The translations under genes were made by a program, and so were the position numbers. This document shows, one piece after another, positions 21,352 through 33,101 of a stretch of DNA of 64,000 nt (the first letter of the stretch is position 1; every line of letters starts with the position of its first letter). Below the pieces are notes generated by a model. It worked only from the letters and a program-made list of their open reading frames with translations. It did no database searches and was not told the DNA's origin. The stretch is from Hypericum androsaemum (lineage: Eukaryota > Streptophyta > Magnoliopsida > Malpighiales > Hypericaceae), in assembly GCA_963995505.1 (NCBI GenBank), contig OZ023197.1, positions 4,124,121 to 4,188,120 of the forward strand, written 5' to 3'.

Positions 21352-24017
21352 ATGGCTGCTGAAAACACACCCTTCCCTTAGTTCTTCCAAGTCACAGAGA
21401 AATTGACAAGCTCCAATTATCTGTTGTGGAAAGCTTAAGTCAAGCCCGTCCTAGACAGTCATGAGTTGCTAGGTCATATAGATGGCAGCACACCTGTTCC
21501 CGACCAGTTTCTAACTGGAAACACAGCCGATACAGTTCCAACGCCCAATCCGGCGTACACCAAATGGAAAAGAGAAGACAAGAAAGTCCAATCATGGCTT
21601 GCCCTAAATGTATCCAGCCCCGTCTTTCCGCAGGTGGTTGGTTGTACCACCGCCAAGGACCTATGGGACCGTCTCACCAAGGCATACGGTGTCACTTCCC
21701 GGTCCTAGATGTTCCGCTTCAAGCAAAATCTATGTGATCTCAAGAAGGGATCTGTAAGTATAGACGCATATCTTCTCTGGGCCAAGAGCATCATTGATCA
21801 ACTCACTGCCCTGGGCATCCCCACCTTTGACGATGATGATGTCCAACGGGTCCTACACGAACTAGATGAAAACTACCGCCCCTTTGCTCGAACGGTCGAA
21901 GTGCAGTAGGAGTCAATCTCTTTGGAGGAGCTCCGTGGCCTATTGCTCATTAAGGAGATCATCCTTCAATGGAACTAAACCAGCCAACCACAATCACTGG
22001 TCCCAACTGATCACTATGCCGCCAGAGGCGGGCGTGGCGGCCGAAGCTGAGGACGGTCATCGCGAGGGGGAGGCGGAGGTCATTCTGGCCAGAGATATTA
22101 TTCTAGTCCAGAAGGTTATCATGCCCAATACGGGCAACATCATAACTCTGGGCCAGGGGGAAGTCAAGGCCCACGAAGAGGGCCACCTGGGCCTAATCAA
22201 AATGACGACGATATGCAATGCTATAATTGTTTTGGATATGGGCATCTTGTTCGAAACTGCTCCTCAGCAAGAAGTTCGGGCCCGAATCGGGCTGGGCAAC
22301 CTTAGGCCCACCACACAACGTCTCCTCAGGGATCTCAGTGGGTGCTTGACTATGGTACAACCCATCATTTAACCTCGGACCTGTCCAATCTTTAGCTCCA
22401 CTCGGAGTACACAGGACCTGACGAAGTAACATTTGGTAACGGCTTTACACTCCCTATCTCTCATACCGGGTCATTATCTTTTCCACTGTCAAAATCTCAA
22501 GTTTCTCTATCAAGTGTTCTATGTGTTCCCAATGCCCGCACTAATCTTGTGTCCTTAAGTGCGCTCACACGTGACAATATTGTTATTGTTGAATTTGTGG
22601 GTAATCATTTCTTTGTTAAAGATCAGGTCACGAAGCAAATCCTCTACCAAGGCCAGAGTAAGGATGGCCTCTATCCGATCCAATCCACCGTGAGTCCGCA
22701 AGTCAACTTTGCTGCAGCATCGCCAACACTAAAAATTTTGCATTAGCGTCTTGGTCACGCCAACCTTAATGCTGTCAAGACCGCTCTACGTTCTGTATCC
22801 ATTTCCCTTTCAAATAAGAACATGCCCTCTTTGTGCCATGGTTGTAGTGTCGGGAAGATTCATAAACTTTCGTTTCCTGTTTCTTCGTTTCATGCATTTG
22901 GACCACTTGATTTAATATGCAGTGATCTTTGAGGTCCTTCCCCGGTTGCATCCTATGATGGTTTCTGCTACTATACAGTATTTTATGATCACTACAGCAA
23001 ACATATATGGCTCTATTTTATTAAGCAAAAATCTGATCTGTTGACAACCTTTATTCAATTTCGGACAATGGTTGAAAAATATTTTGGCAGGCCCATTAAG
23101 ATGTTTCAATCTGATTGGGGGGCCGAGTTTCAGGCACTCACGAAATACTTTACAGAAAATGGAATTGCTCATCAAGTCTTATGCCCTTACACACCGGAGT
23201 AGAATGGTTGTGGAGAAAGAAAAAACCGTCACATTGTAGAGATCGAGCTTGCCATACTACATCATGCCTCCATTCCACTATAGTTTTGGTCTCTTATTTT
23301 TTACTCTACGGCCTATCTTATAAATTGCTTGCCTATGCCACTGCTTAATAATATTTCTCCATATGCCAAGCTTTTTGATGAAACACCATCATTAACAAAT
23401 CTCAGGGTGATCGGCTGCCTGTGCTATCCGTGGTTAAAACCACAAGCAAATTATAAGCTTGAATCCCAATCTAAACCATGTGTCTTATTGGGATACATTC
23501 GTCAACACAAGGGATACTGTTGCCTGGATATTGCCTCTAATAAATTGCATATCTTGCGTCATTTTCTGTTTAACGAGTCAACATTACCTTTTACAGCTTC
23601 GCATTTTACAGGTGGTCGCGCAGATACAAATAATCTGAACCAGAATTCTGGTCTGCTGGGCCCTTACAATTACACTACAGTCCACCAAAATGGGCCACCT
23701 TCACCTGCTCTATCGAATGGGCCGAATCCTCCACCTGTCCAAGCAACACCACTAGATGGGCCCCACCCATACCCTGTTACAGAGACACAAGGACCACCAG
23801 GCACACAAATTCCCATGTCGCCTGCTCCTACTGAAGTCCAACACCAACTAGCCACACGACGAGTTGCTACCCCACAGCTGTTGAACACCCGACGGGCACC
23901 TTCGACACCTGTGCCGGCCACCGCTGCCGCTGCCCCCCTTCTGCACGAACACATCCGATGGTCACAAGGTCCCTGACCAAATCGTCAAAAATGATCCTTC
24001 TTGCATGTGCCACCAAT
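21352..24017 (+). pseudogene. copia-2 gag, protease and integrase, inactivated
   Basis: The ATG at 21352 meets a TAG ten codons on. Gag blocks follow at 21466-21909, a zinc knuckle CYNCFGYGHLVRNC at about 22219-22260, and a protease motif near 22346 reading LDYGTTHHLT, in which the catalytic DSG has become DYG. A pre-integrase zinc region (QRLGHANLNAV, CHGCSVGKIHK) and integrase (YDHYSKHIWLY, FQSDWGAEF, NGCGERKNRHI) come next, then the linker at 23329-23976. Stops occur near 22744, 22930, 23200 and 23280. The frame ends at the ATGAC target site of the gypsy element. Confidence 0.85.
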
Positions 24018-24022
24018 ATGAC
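24018..24022. repeat. 5-bp target-site duplication of the gypsy element (left copy)
   Basis: ATGAC at 24018-24022 recurs exactly at 35996-36000. Confidence 0.95.
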
Positions 24023-25503
24023 TGATGAGTGTGTAAACGCTCAGTTATTTGCTAAGTAGTTTGTATATTTAAGTCGTTGTTCCGTTTGTTTTATTCTCAC
24101 TCTATTAAGTTTTTGGTCGTTTTAATGCTTTCGTGTGATGGAGTGGACTTTTACGGTTCGTAATATATTTTGACAGGAATTTGGAGCGGTTCGTGGGCAC
24201 GTGGATCAAGGGTTGGACGCCAGAGTGGACGCGAGCGAGCACTAGCGACTGCTAGTCGGCTCCCCGTCGCTAGTTGACTAGCGATCGCTAGTCGTCTCCC
24301 CGTCGCCAGTTGACTAGCGGCCGCTAGTCGGTTCCCCATCGCCAGTTGACTAGCGGCCGCTAGTCGGGAGTTACAGAGATTTACGAAGATGCGAACTGGC
24401 GGCCGCAAGTCAACTAGCGACCGCTAGTTCGCCCAACGCAGCTTTAGTCGGACTTCCTATTTAATTGTGATTTCGGATTCGCTTAAGGAATTATTCGACT
24501 TTTAGCCTCCTGTTTCGGCTTTAGGACTTTAATTATAATATTTTATATTATTACTTGACCGACAAGACTTCCAATTTAGCTTAACCTCCTCTAGGTTTTC
24601 CCAATTTCGAGAAAAACTTTTGGCTATATATATGCCATAGCCTATACGGTTTTGAGGACGTTTTTGTACTACGGCAACTGGACACAGCTTGGAGCTTAAT
24701 AAAAGTCACGATTCCAATTAACTACGGGCAGAAGGGTTGGCAAGGCTTGATCATCACGACTAAGCTTTCTCTTCCTCTATCTTTTATGTTAATTGCTATA
24801 ATGTTCTTCGTTAATCTATTGTGCTTTGTTAACATGCTTAGTGAGTAGTTCTCTTGTGAGTGCGATGCCCTAATTATGTGATTACTCGTCTATGTTAGCT
24901 ATGGTTTGATTATCTTTCGTAGTAGTTGTCAATTGATGATCGTAATGCTTAATCTAACTTGATCACTTAGATTATGATATTTAGTTGATAATAATGGACC
25001 GGAAGGCATTAGAATCAACGGAAGAGTCAATTGACATGTCTTAAAGTATTAATGAGGAATCTTGATACTAAGGGATAACCCGATAGGAGTTAACTTCATA
25101 ATTGAGTTTAGTTTATTTCTTGGTCTAATTAATGAGCGGAAGCGTTGATTAGTAATCATGAACTACTCTAGCTTAGTTTTGTCATCCTAATGAGCGGAAG
25201 CGTTAGGGAGACGCATTAGAACACTCCGAGTACTAGTTAGAACTTCATAAAAACTATAGTCTCGATATAGATGGGTAGTCCATAAGGGTATCGTGCTCGT
25301 TTATCTCCATTGATTTACAACTCGTCTTTTATTTGCGTTTTCGATCTAGTTTTATTTACTTTACAATCTTTACAATCTTTTAACTTTCCCGCTTCACACA
25401 ATTACTTGCCTTGATTTAGTGTTCAGCCCTCAGTTCTAAGAACCTTACGTACCACTATACTATTTGCTTGTGCGTTTAATTGTTCGCAATTTTGCGTACA
25501 TCA
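24023..25503 (+). repeat. 5' LTR of the gypsy element
   Basis: Near 24245-24370 it holds three 36-bp tandem units ending in GACTAGCGGCCGCTAGTC or GACTAGCGATCGCTAGTC, each a near-perfect palindrome. A TATATATAT box at 24625-24633 is a plausible core promoter. Confidence 0.93.
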
Positions 25504-25617
25504 AATTGGCGCCGTCGACACGGAACTGAGATTTTAGGACATAAACTCAATAGCAATTAGTTTTGTGTGGCAAACTTGCTGATTTCGTGTGATTTCTTTT
25601 TCAGGATTCTCTAGTGC

Positions 25618-26880
25618 ATGCCAAGAACCCGGAGTGAAGGACTTGACCTTGACACAAACACTGTGCTTGAGGTTGACGTCGGAGTACTCGAAAGGGTAAT
25701 TAGGCATGAAAAGAGGGACCAAGCGAGGGCAATGGCACAAAATCAGGAAGACGGAGCGCTCCAAGCTATAGGGGACGCTCCGCGAAGAAGGACGCTATTG
25801 GAATCATCTGTTCCTACATGGAATGGGAACCCTAATGGTCTACAACAACCACCTGTAGGTCCCCACTCTTTCCAGATTCCAGCAGCGATTGTCGGACTAC
25901 TGCAAAATTCGGTCCAATTTGGCGGCTTGCCAAGCGAAGATCCTCAAGACCATCTATCTCGATTTGAAGATATCTGCAACATCATGAAATTCCAAAATAT
26001 CGATGATGATCTCTTGAAGCTGCGCCTCTTTCACTTTTCTTTGAGAGATCGAGCTCGTTTTTGGTACAATAAGTTAAAAGGAGAGACGATTCAGAGTTGG
26101 AATGATTTGGCCCATGCTTTTCTTCGGAAGTTCTTTTCAATGGCCAAGTCAGCCAAGCTCTTGCGGGACATAAATACTTTCATACAAGCTGATGGGGAAA
26201 GCATCTATGAGGCTTGGGAGCGGTTCACCGATCTCCAAAGTTCCTTCCCTCAACATGGCATAACTCAGGAGAACCTCATGAAGATCTTTTACAATGGGTT
26301 AGATGGCCCATCCCGTGATCATATTGATGCCTCCTCTCAAGGGGTATTCCTGAGAAAGACTGCTGATGAAGCTGCTCGCTTAATGGAAGAGATGGCTGAA
26401 GTTAATGGTATGTGGCCAAAGGAACGTACCAGGCATCCCTGTAGGGAAGCGACTCGAGGGGTTCTTGAAGTGGATGCCAATATGAAGCTTGAAGCTAAAG
26501 TTGAGGCACTTACCAAGAGACTTGAAGAATTGACCAAGGGCAAGGAGAAGGCAGCTGCAGTACAAGATATGTGTGAAATTTGCAAAGAGTCACATCATAC
26601 CGACGATTGTCCTCAGTTGGTGGAGGCTCAGGCTATCTCTGATAGACAAACACCATGTTTGGGATACTCAAGGCAACCTAATACTCAGCTAAACTTCTCT
26701 CAATTTGGTCAGCAGGCAAACAACACTGGTGCTCAGCAAGAACTCAGGAAGCCATATTTGGGAGATCAAGTCAAAGCAATGGGTGACAAGATCGATCAAT
26801 TGGTAGGGGTTGTCCAACAATCCATTCAACAACAAAGTATTACTGTACAGAGGATGGATCGTTGTGAAGCGCGTCAATAA
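25618..26880 (+). CDS. Athila-like gag
   Basis: The frame has 420 residues. FGGLPSEDPQDHLSRF (about 101-116) and ARFWYNKL...SWNDLAHAFLRKFF (147-173) are the plant gypsy gag core, followed by EAWERFTDLQSSFPQHGI. A coiled region (EAKVEALTKRLEELTKGKEK) precedes a zinc-knuckle-like CEICKESHHTDDC near residue 320. A TAA at 26878 separates gag from the protease, which lies in the same frame, so this may be a mutation inside what was one gag-pro frame. Confidence 0.9.
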   Translation: MPRTRSEGLDLDTNTVLEVDVGVLERVIRHEKRDQARAMAQNQEDGALQAIGDAPRRRTLLESSVPTWNGNPNGLQQPPVGPHSFQIPAAIVGLLQNSVQFGGLPSEDPQDHLSRFEDICNIMKFQNIDDDLLKLRLFHFSLRDRARFWYNKLKGETIQSWNDLAHAFLRKFFSMAKSAKLLRDINTFIQADGESIYEAWERFTDLQSSFPQHGITQENLMKIFYNGLDGPSRDHIDASSQGVFLRKTADEAARLMEEMAEVNGMWPKERTRHPCREATRGVLEVDANMKLEAKVEALTKRLEELTKGKEKAAAVQDMCEICKESHHTDDCPQLVEAQAISDRQTPCLGYSRQPNTQLNFSQFGQQANNTGAQQELRKPYLGDQVKAMGDKIDQLVGVVQQSIQQQSITVQRMDRCEARQ

Positions 26881-26925
26881 GAGTTTGAGACATACCTGAA
26901 GGGGCAGGCCACGCAACTGAAGAAG

Positions 26926-27897
26926 ATGGAGATGGAACTCAGAAATTTGGCTGCAGCAAATACTCAAAGGCAAGTAGGCTCTCTTCCAAGCAACACGGAG
27001 GCCAATCCTAGAGGAGATGCTAAAGCTATCACCTTAAGGAGCGGCAAGGAAATAGAAGGGGCCACCAAGACTACCAAATTACCCAAGGCAAAGGAGCTCG
27101 AAAAAGAGAAAGAACATGTGCAAATTGAGCAGGAGGAGAAACTCTATGTTGCCCCACCACCTAAGGTCCTACCACTACCATTCCCTCAACGACTTAAGAA
27201 GCGACCAGTGGTGGATGAAAGATTTATGAGTTTTATCGAAAAGATGAAGGGTATTCAAATCAGCGTGTCCTTCCTGGAGATGCTAGACCAAATGCCGCAT
27301 TATGCCAAATTCCTTAAGGAGCTCCTCACAAAGAAGAAGAAGTGGGACAAGGAAGAAACCATCTCTCTGACCACAAACTGCAGCTCACTCATATCCAAGA
27401 ACTTGCCAGCTAAGCTTAAGGATCCATGGAGTTTTACTATACCTTGTTGTATTGGTGATGTCAAATTTGCTCAATGTCTCTGCGATCTTGGGGCCAGTAT
27501 TAATGTCATGCCTTTAACTATTTTCAGGCAACTTGGACTTGGAGAACTCAAGCCAACGGAGATGCGCCTTCAGCTAGCTGATCAAACGGTCATAAGGCCA
27601 CATGGAATCGCAGAAGATGTGCTAGTCAAGTTCGAGCAATTCTATGTTCCAGCAGATTTCGTGGTTTTAGATTTTGACCCCGACAAGAATTGCCCTCTGC
27701 TTCTAGGCAGACCATTCCTTAACACTAACCGCGCCCTGATCGATGTCAATGGAGGAAAGTTGACTTTACGAGTTGGCGACGAAGTAGTAGAATACCAAAT
27801 GGCCAAGGCAATGCAACACCACCAAGAGGATGAAGCTTGCATGCGCATTGAATTGATGCCGGATGAAACTTTTGGTGTTGAAGAACAATGGAGCTAG
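26926..27897 (+). CDS. Athila-like aspartic protease region
   Basis: The frame has 323 residues, with a basic and Glu-rich linker and then a retropepsin-like core: CDLGASINVMP (active-site motif), LQLADQTVIRPHGIAEDVLV and CPLLLGRPFLNTNRALIDV. It is in the same frame as gag upstream and as the segment at 27904-28428 downstream. TAG at 27895 is therefore a second in-frame interruption. Confidence 0.88.
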   Translation: MEMELRNLAAANTQRQVGSLPSNTEANPRGDAKAITLRSGKEIEGATKTTKLPKAKELEKEKEHVQIEQEEKLYVAPPPKVLPLPFPQRLKKRPVVDERFMSFIEKMKGIQISVSFLEMLDQMPHYAKFLKELLTKKKKWDKEETISLTTNCSSLISKNLPAKLKDPWSFTIPCCIGDVKFAQCLCDLGASINVMPLTIFRQLGLGELKPTEMRLQLADQTVIRPHGIAEDVLVKFEQFYVPADFVVLDFDPDKNCPLLLGRPFLNTNRALIDVNGGKLTLRVGDEVVEYQMAKAMQHHQEDEACMRIELMPDETFGVEEQWS

Positions 27898-27903
27898 ATC
27901 ACT

Positions 27904-30900
27904 ATGAAAGAAGAAGATGAGGAATCTCTTGCTCAAGCATGTCAAGTTGAAGAGGTCGAAGAAGATGAAGAAGTAGACCAGGTGGAGGAGAAGTTTGAAC
28001 TAGAACTCTATAGAGGGGCTCCCACACCACCATCCACCTTTAAGGCTCCTACTTTAGAGTTGAAGGAATTGCCCCCTCACCTTAGGTATGCCTTCTTGAA
28101 AGAAGGAGGACGACTGCCCATCATCATCTCCAACAAGCTCACTCCAGAGCAAGAACAACAAGTCCTTACCTTGGTGAATAAAAGGATCAAGGCCATGGGA
28201 TGGCAAATTTCTGATATCCAAGGAATCAGCTCCAATATTGTGATGCATCGCATCAATATGGAGGAAGGAGCCAAGCCCAAGGCAGATCGTCAAAGGAGAC
28301 TCAATCCCAATATGAAGGAGGTCGTGAAGAAGGAGGTAATCAAACTTCTCGAGGCTAAAATTATCTACCCTATTTCCGATAGTGAATGGGTGACCCCGTC
28401 CAATGCGTACCCAAGAAGGGAGGTATGACAGTACAAACTAATGAAGAGGGAGAGCTCATCTTAACCAGAACAGTTACCGGATGGCAGGTGTGCATTGATT
28501 ACAGAAAGCTCAATGCTGCTACTCGGAAGGATCACTTCCCCCTTCCCTTCATTGATCAAATGTTGGAGCGCATCGCTGGACATGCTTATTATTGCTTTCT
28601 CGATGGCTACTCTGGGTATAATCAGGTAATCATCTATCCGGGGGACCAAGAGAAGACTACTTTCACTTGTCCCTTTGGCACTTTTGCCTACAGGAGAATG
28701 CCTTTCGGTCTATGCAATGCGCCCGCCACCTTCCAACGGTGCATGATGGCAATCTGTTGGGGAATGAATGAAGACATCATGGAGGTGTTCATGGATGATT
28801 TTTCCATCTTCGGAGATTCATTTGAGGGCTGCCTTCATAACTTGGATAAAGTACTCCAGAGATGCGAAGAGAAGAGACTCGTGCTCAATTGGGAGAAGTG
28901 CCACTTTATGGTCGAAGAAGGCATTGTGTTGGGTCACAAGATCTCCAATAAGGGAATTGAAGTGGATCGTGCCAAGACTGAAGCGATAGAAAAGATGCAA
29001 CCACCCACGACAGTCAAAGGCATCCGCGCCTTCCTTGGGCATGCCGGGTTTTATCGCCGCTTTATTAAGAATTTTTATTCTATTGCGAAACCCTTGACTA
29101 ACCTCTTAAATAAGGAAGTCCCTTTTGAGTTCAATGATTCTTGTTTAAGTGCCTTCAAGACATTCCAGCTGGCACTGGTCACTGCCCCGGTCATCACTTC
29201 ACCATCTTGGGACCTCCCCTTCGAGCTCATGTGCGATGCCAGCAATGATGCATTGGGTTGTGTCCTAGGACAACGAAAAGAAAGGCGCTTACATGTCATC
29301 TACTACGCCAGCCGCGTCCTCGCTGGAGCACAACTCAACTACACTACCACTGAGAAGGAGATGCTTGCAGTGGTGTACGCTTGCGACAAGTTTCGGTCTT
29401 ACCTATTAGGCTCTAAAATTATCGTCTACACCGACCATGCCGCCTTGAGGTATCTCTTCGCTAAACAAGATGCAAAACCCCGACTTATCCGCTGGGTTTT
29501 ACTTTTGCAGGAATTTGACTTGGTAATAAAGGATAAGAAGGGCACGAAAAATGTGGTAGCGGAACATTTATCCAGCTTGGAGAACAGCGATGGGATGGAC
29601 AAAGAAGGGAAGATCCTTGAGTATTTTCCAGATGAAGCCTTGTTCTACGTACAGTCAATGAGCACTCTATGGTATGCAGACTTTGTCAACTACTTGGTAA
29701 GTAAAGTCATGCCCGAAGACTTGAGTTACTCTCAGAAGAAGAAGTTCCTCCACGATGTCCATTTTTATGTGTGGGATGAGCCCTACCTCTTCCGTCGATG
29801 TGCGGATGGGCTACTAAGGCGCTGTATTCCGGATAAAGAAGTACCATCTGTCCTTCAGGAATGTCACGGATCAGCTTATGCTGGATATTTTGGAGCATCA
29901 AGGACAGCCTCAAGGGTGTTGGAATGCGGGTTCTACTGGCCAACCATCTTCAAGGATGCAAGAGATTTCACGGAACGTTGTGACCGCTGTCAAAGAACGG
30001 GAAATATTTCCCGGAGGGACGAAATGCCTCAATCTAGCATCTTGGAGGTTGAGCTATTTGATGTTTGGGGGATCGACTTTATGGGTCCTTTCCCCTCATC
30101 TAAGAGCCACAAGTACATCATTGTTGGAGTCGACTATGTCTCTAAGTGGGTGGAGAGGCCTGGGCCACCCCAACCAACGATGCCAAGGTGGTCATACGCT
30201 TCCTCAAGAAGCTTTTTGCCCGATTCGGCGTTCCTCGCACAATTATCAGTGATGGTGGTTCACACTTTTGCAACCAACCTTTCGCCACACTCCTCAAGCG
30301 CTATGGTGTCACTCATAAGGTAGCCACTCCTTATCATCCTCAAACTAGTGGCCAAGTTGAAGTTTCCAATAGGGAGTTGAAGAGGATTCTAGAAAAGCAG
30401 GTGAGCTCCGCCCGGAAAGATTGGTCTTTAAAGCTAGATGATGCACTATGGGCTTACCGCACTGCCTTCAAAACCCTAATGGGCTTACCGCACTGTCTAC
30501 GGTAAAGCATGTCATCTTCCTATAGAGCTCGAACATCGGGCATTTTGGGCGATCAAGGCATTGAACTATGATTACAAGCTTGCTGGAGAGCGCCGCGTCC
30601 TTCAACTTCAAGAACTTGAGGAACTCTGCTCAAGTGCTTTTGAAAGTTCGAGATTGTATAAGGAGATCACTAAGAAGAGACATGATGCTCATATTAGCAC
30701 AAAAGACTTCCAAGTAGGGCAGCTTATACTGCTATACAACTCACGCTTGAAGCTATTCCCTGGTAAGCTCAAGTCCAGGTGGAGCAGACCCTTCGAAATC
30801 GTTAACATTGCTCCACATGGAGCTATCGAAGTCCAGCACCCGGAGGGACATACGTTCAAGGTCAATGGCCAGCGGTGCAAGCTATACCTCGGGAATGACG

Positions 30901-30950
30901 TGGAGCGCACTCGAGCTGTGCACACGTTGCTCCCGCCAGCCGCACCTTAA
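27904..30950 (+). pseudogene. gypsy reverse transcriptase, RNase H and integrase, broken
   Basis: Reading moves through several frames: 27904-28428 (linker and RT start), 28386-30323 (RT to integrase), 30146-30505 and 30561-30950 (integrase end). RT motifs: [34 protein letters not shown] and FMDDFSIFG, the Athila form of the YxDD box. RNase [35 protein letters not shown] and [10 protein letters not shown]. Integrase: [31 protein letters not shown] and [19 protein letters not shown]. The integrase zinc site has Tyr where the second His is usual ([10 protein letters not shown]). Frameshifts lie near 28400 and 30155. Near 30480 a GGGCTTACCGCACTG block is duplicated and disturbs the frame again. 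Confidence 0.9.
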
Positions 30951-31137
30951 ACTCAGGGAGTATAAGTCAAGCTAATGACTCAAAATTAGCACGTTTCGCA
31001 TTTTAATTTCTTTTCAAGTTTATTTTTGCATATTTTTGCGTATTTTTGCTTTAGTAATTTGGTTTAATTCTGTGTTCTATTTCTGTAGGTGTTAAAAAAA
31101 ATTTTAAAAAAATAATAATAACAATCAACATCGCTTT

Positions 31138-31252
31138 GCGGCCGCCACACAACTAGCGATCGCTAGTTCATGGACTTGCGACCGCAAGACAACTAGCGAT
31201 CGCTAGTTCACGGACTTGCGACCGCAAGTCAGCTAGCGGTCGCTAGTCCGTG
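31138..31252 (+). repeat. Internal copies of the LTR-type palindrome (ACTAGCGATCGCTAGT)
   Basis: After the pol stop, CGGCCGCC, ACTAGCGATCGCTAGTTC, TTGCGACCGCAAG and GCTAGCGGTCGCTAGTCCGT alternate in units of about 45 bp. These are the same palindromic cores as in the LTR minisatellite, found here outside the LTR. Confidence 0.85.
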
Positions 31253-31657
31253 AAGCCCGATTTTAAAAGCGCAACAGAGAACAGCGGAACCGAGGGGGAG
31301 AGGAAAAGAGGAAACACACCCACACCACCAAAACGAAGGAGCGGACAAGAGGAAGCACGCGCCGTGACCGCAAGACAATCGCCGGTCAGACCACACCCAC
31401 ACCATCAGACTTCTATCTCCGACCACAGGGACCCCGGGCGCTCACGTCAGAAAATGGGTACAACCCTAATTTTTTTTGTTTCGTGCCTCGATTGCCATCC
31501 ACCGGAGCTCCTACACCACGGGCCCCTTTGAGCATTATTACTCACCGTGACGAGGGCTACGCCCTGACGTCACCAGCTCTACCGCCGCCGCCGACCACCG
31601 TCTGGCGATACTCTGGCGACACTCCGGTGACACTTCCCGCACGTTCTGGTTGCAACG

Positions 31658-32930
31658 ATGACTCGGACAGCTGGTACGAGCAAACAGCAGCCGCCACCCG
31701 TGAAGAAGCAGAAACGAAGGGCGCTCACACCTCCGCCGTCCTCACCGTCGCCATCTCCTTCGCCACCGGCATCCCCACCTCTCGAGGCTTCTGCCGGACA
31801 GAGCGAGACACCCTTCCCATTGCTTCACGATTGGGAAGTTGCCAGGTTTTCTAAGTTTCGCGCACTTCGTTTGCATACATATAATGTGATTGAGTGGGAT
31901 GACAAGCCTTTCGCGCCGCTTTACAGTCTTTAGGGTGGGAGTATTTTGCCGATAACTTTGTTCCTGCATACCTTGGGTTAATGTCTGAGTTTTACACTAT
32001 ATTGGTCATTGCTGAGAATAAGTTGTCATTTTCTGGCCGTCTGTTTGAGAAACCCTTTACAGTTGATGAGCCACTTCTGTTGACATCCTGGCCATTAAGT
32101 CGGGTGGGGGGTCCGTTGGATTTTTCCACTAATGGGGAGGCGGATAGGGCATGGTATGCCATCACTGGCTTTCATGAGTACACCGCTGGCCATGCTCCTT
32201 CCGCCCTCATTCGTGATCCACATATGTCTGTGCTGCATCATTTTATGTGTCTCGCATTCACTGGAGTAAATGAGGAAAGTCTAGTGACCCGTACCCAGTT
32301 ATATATTCTGTATTGTGTGCGTCGTCGGACTGCCTTTAGCACGTTTAATTTGATCATGGAAGTTTTCAAGAAAATTATAGCCGATCACCGCACGTTGGTA
32401 TTTCTGGGCCATATGATAACCCGCATTGCGGAGCACTTTTTCCCTGATGATCTTGCAGGTTCAGCGGGCGTCCCTCAGCCTCTGACTGTGATTAATATTC
32501 CACTTCTCCGGTCATGCCAGCTCATCACCAAAACCACGGGGAATGGCCAGGACGTGGTCTCTTACAAGGAATGGAAAGACTGGAGGACGGTGAAATGACT
32601 TCTCTACGATCAACCTGCTCAGCTCCCCGCTCACCAAGCGGATATCATGGACCTGACCGAGCGCGTGACTAGTTTTGAGATTCGCAAGACTGAGATGGCC
32701 ACTACCCACGAGGCCCATTGGCAAAGGCAGCACGAACACGCTGCTCGCTTGGAGGTGGCTCAGCAGGAGCTCCAGGATCGCTACACAGGACACCTTCTAC
32801 CAGGAACAGCGGGAGTACAATGACCGGATGGCAGCTGCCCAAGCAGCCCACTTTGCGGTTCAGCAGGCGCAGCTGGACTGGATGAGCGCTAACTTTCCCT
32901 TTCCGCCACCACCTCCGCCTCCTGCTTGAC
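31658..32930 (+). pseudogene. Athila extra ORF in env-like position (putative plant transposon protein domain)
   Basis: A Pro/Ser-rich start at 31658 leads to FPLLHDWEVARFSKFRALRL. The frame then shifts just before 31930 and continues at 31981-32598 with FYTILVIAENKLSFSGRLFE, KPFTVDEPLLLTSWPLSRVG and HMSVLHHFMCLAFTGVNEES. This matches the domain often annotated in plant genomes as putative plant transposon protein. A further frame (32675-32929) gives a Gln/Ala coiled segment and a PPPPPPPP tail. No signal peptide or clear membrane anchor is visible, so an envelope role is not supported. Confidence 0.65.
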
Positions 32931-33070
32931 AGGGCAATACCCGTCTTCTTCCCTGTCTTCTTATCTGTCATCTGTTGTCATAGTGTCTGTTCTATCTTTA
33001 TGGTCTTTGTTGCTCTGCTGTGCTGTTTGTTTGTGTCTTCCCTACATTGCGGACAATGTGTTTAATAAGT

Positions 33071-33101
<31 letters not shown>

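Noticed and set aside
31658..32930. Retroviral envelope gene
   Set aside because: The position fits, but no signal peptide, cleavage site or membrane anchor is visible; the domain is that of a plant transposon protein.
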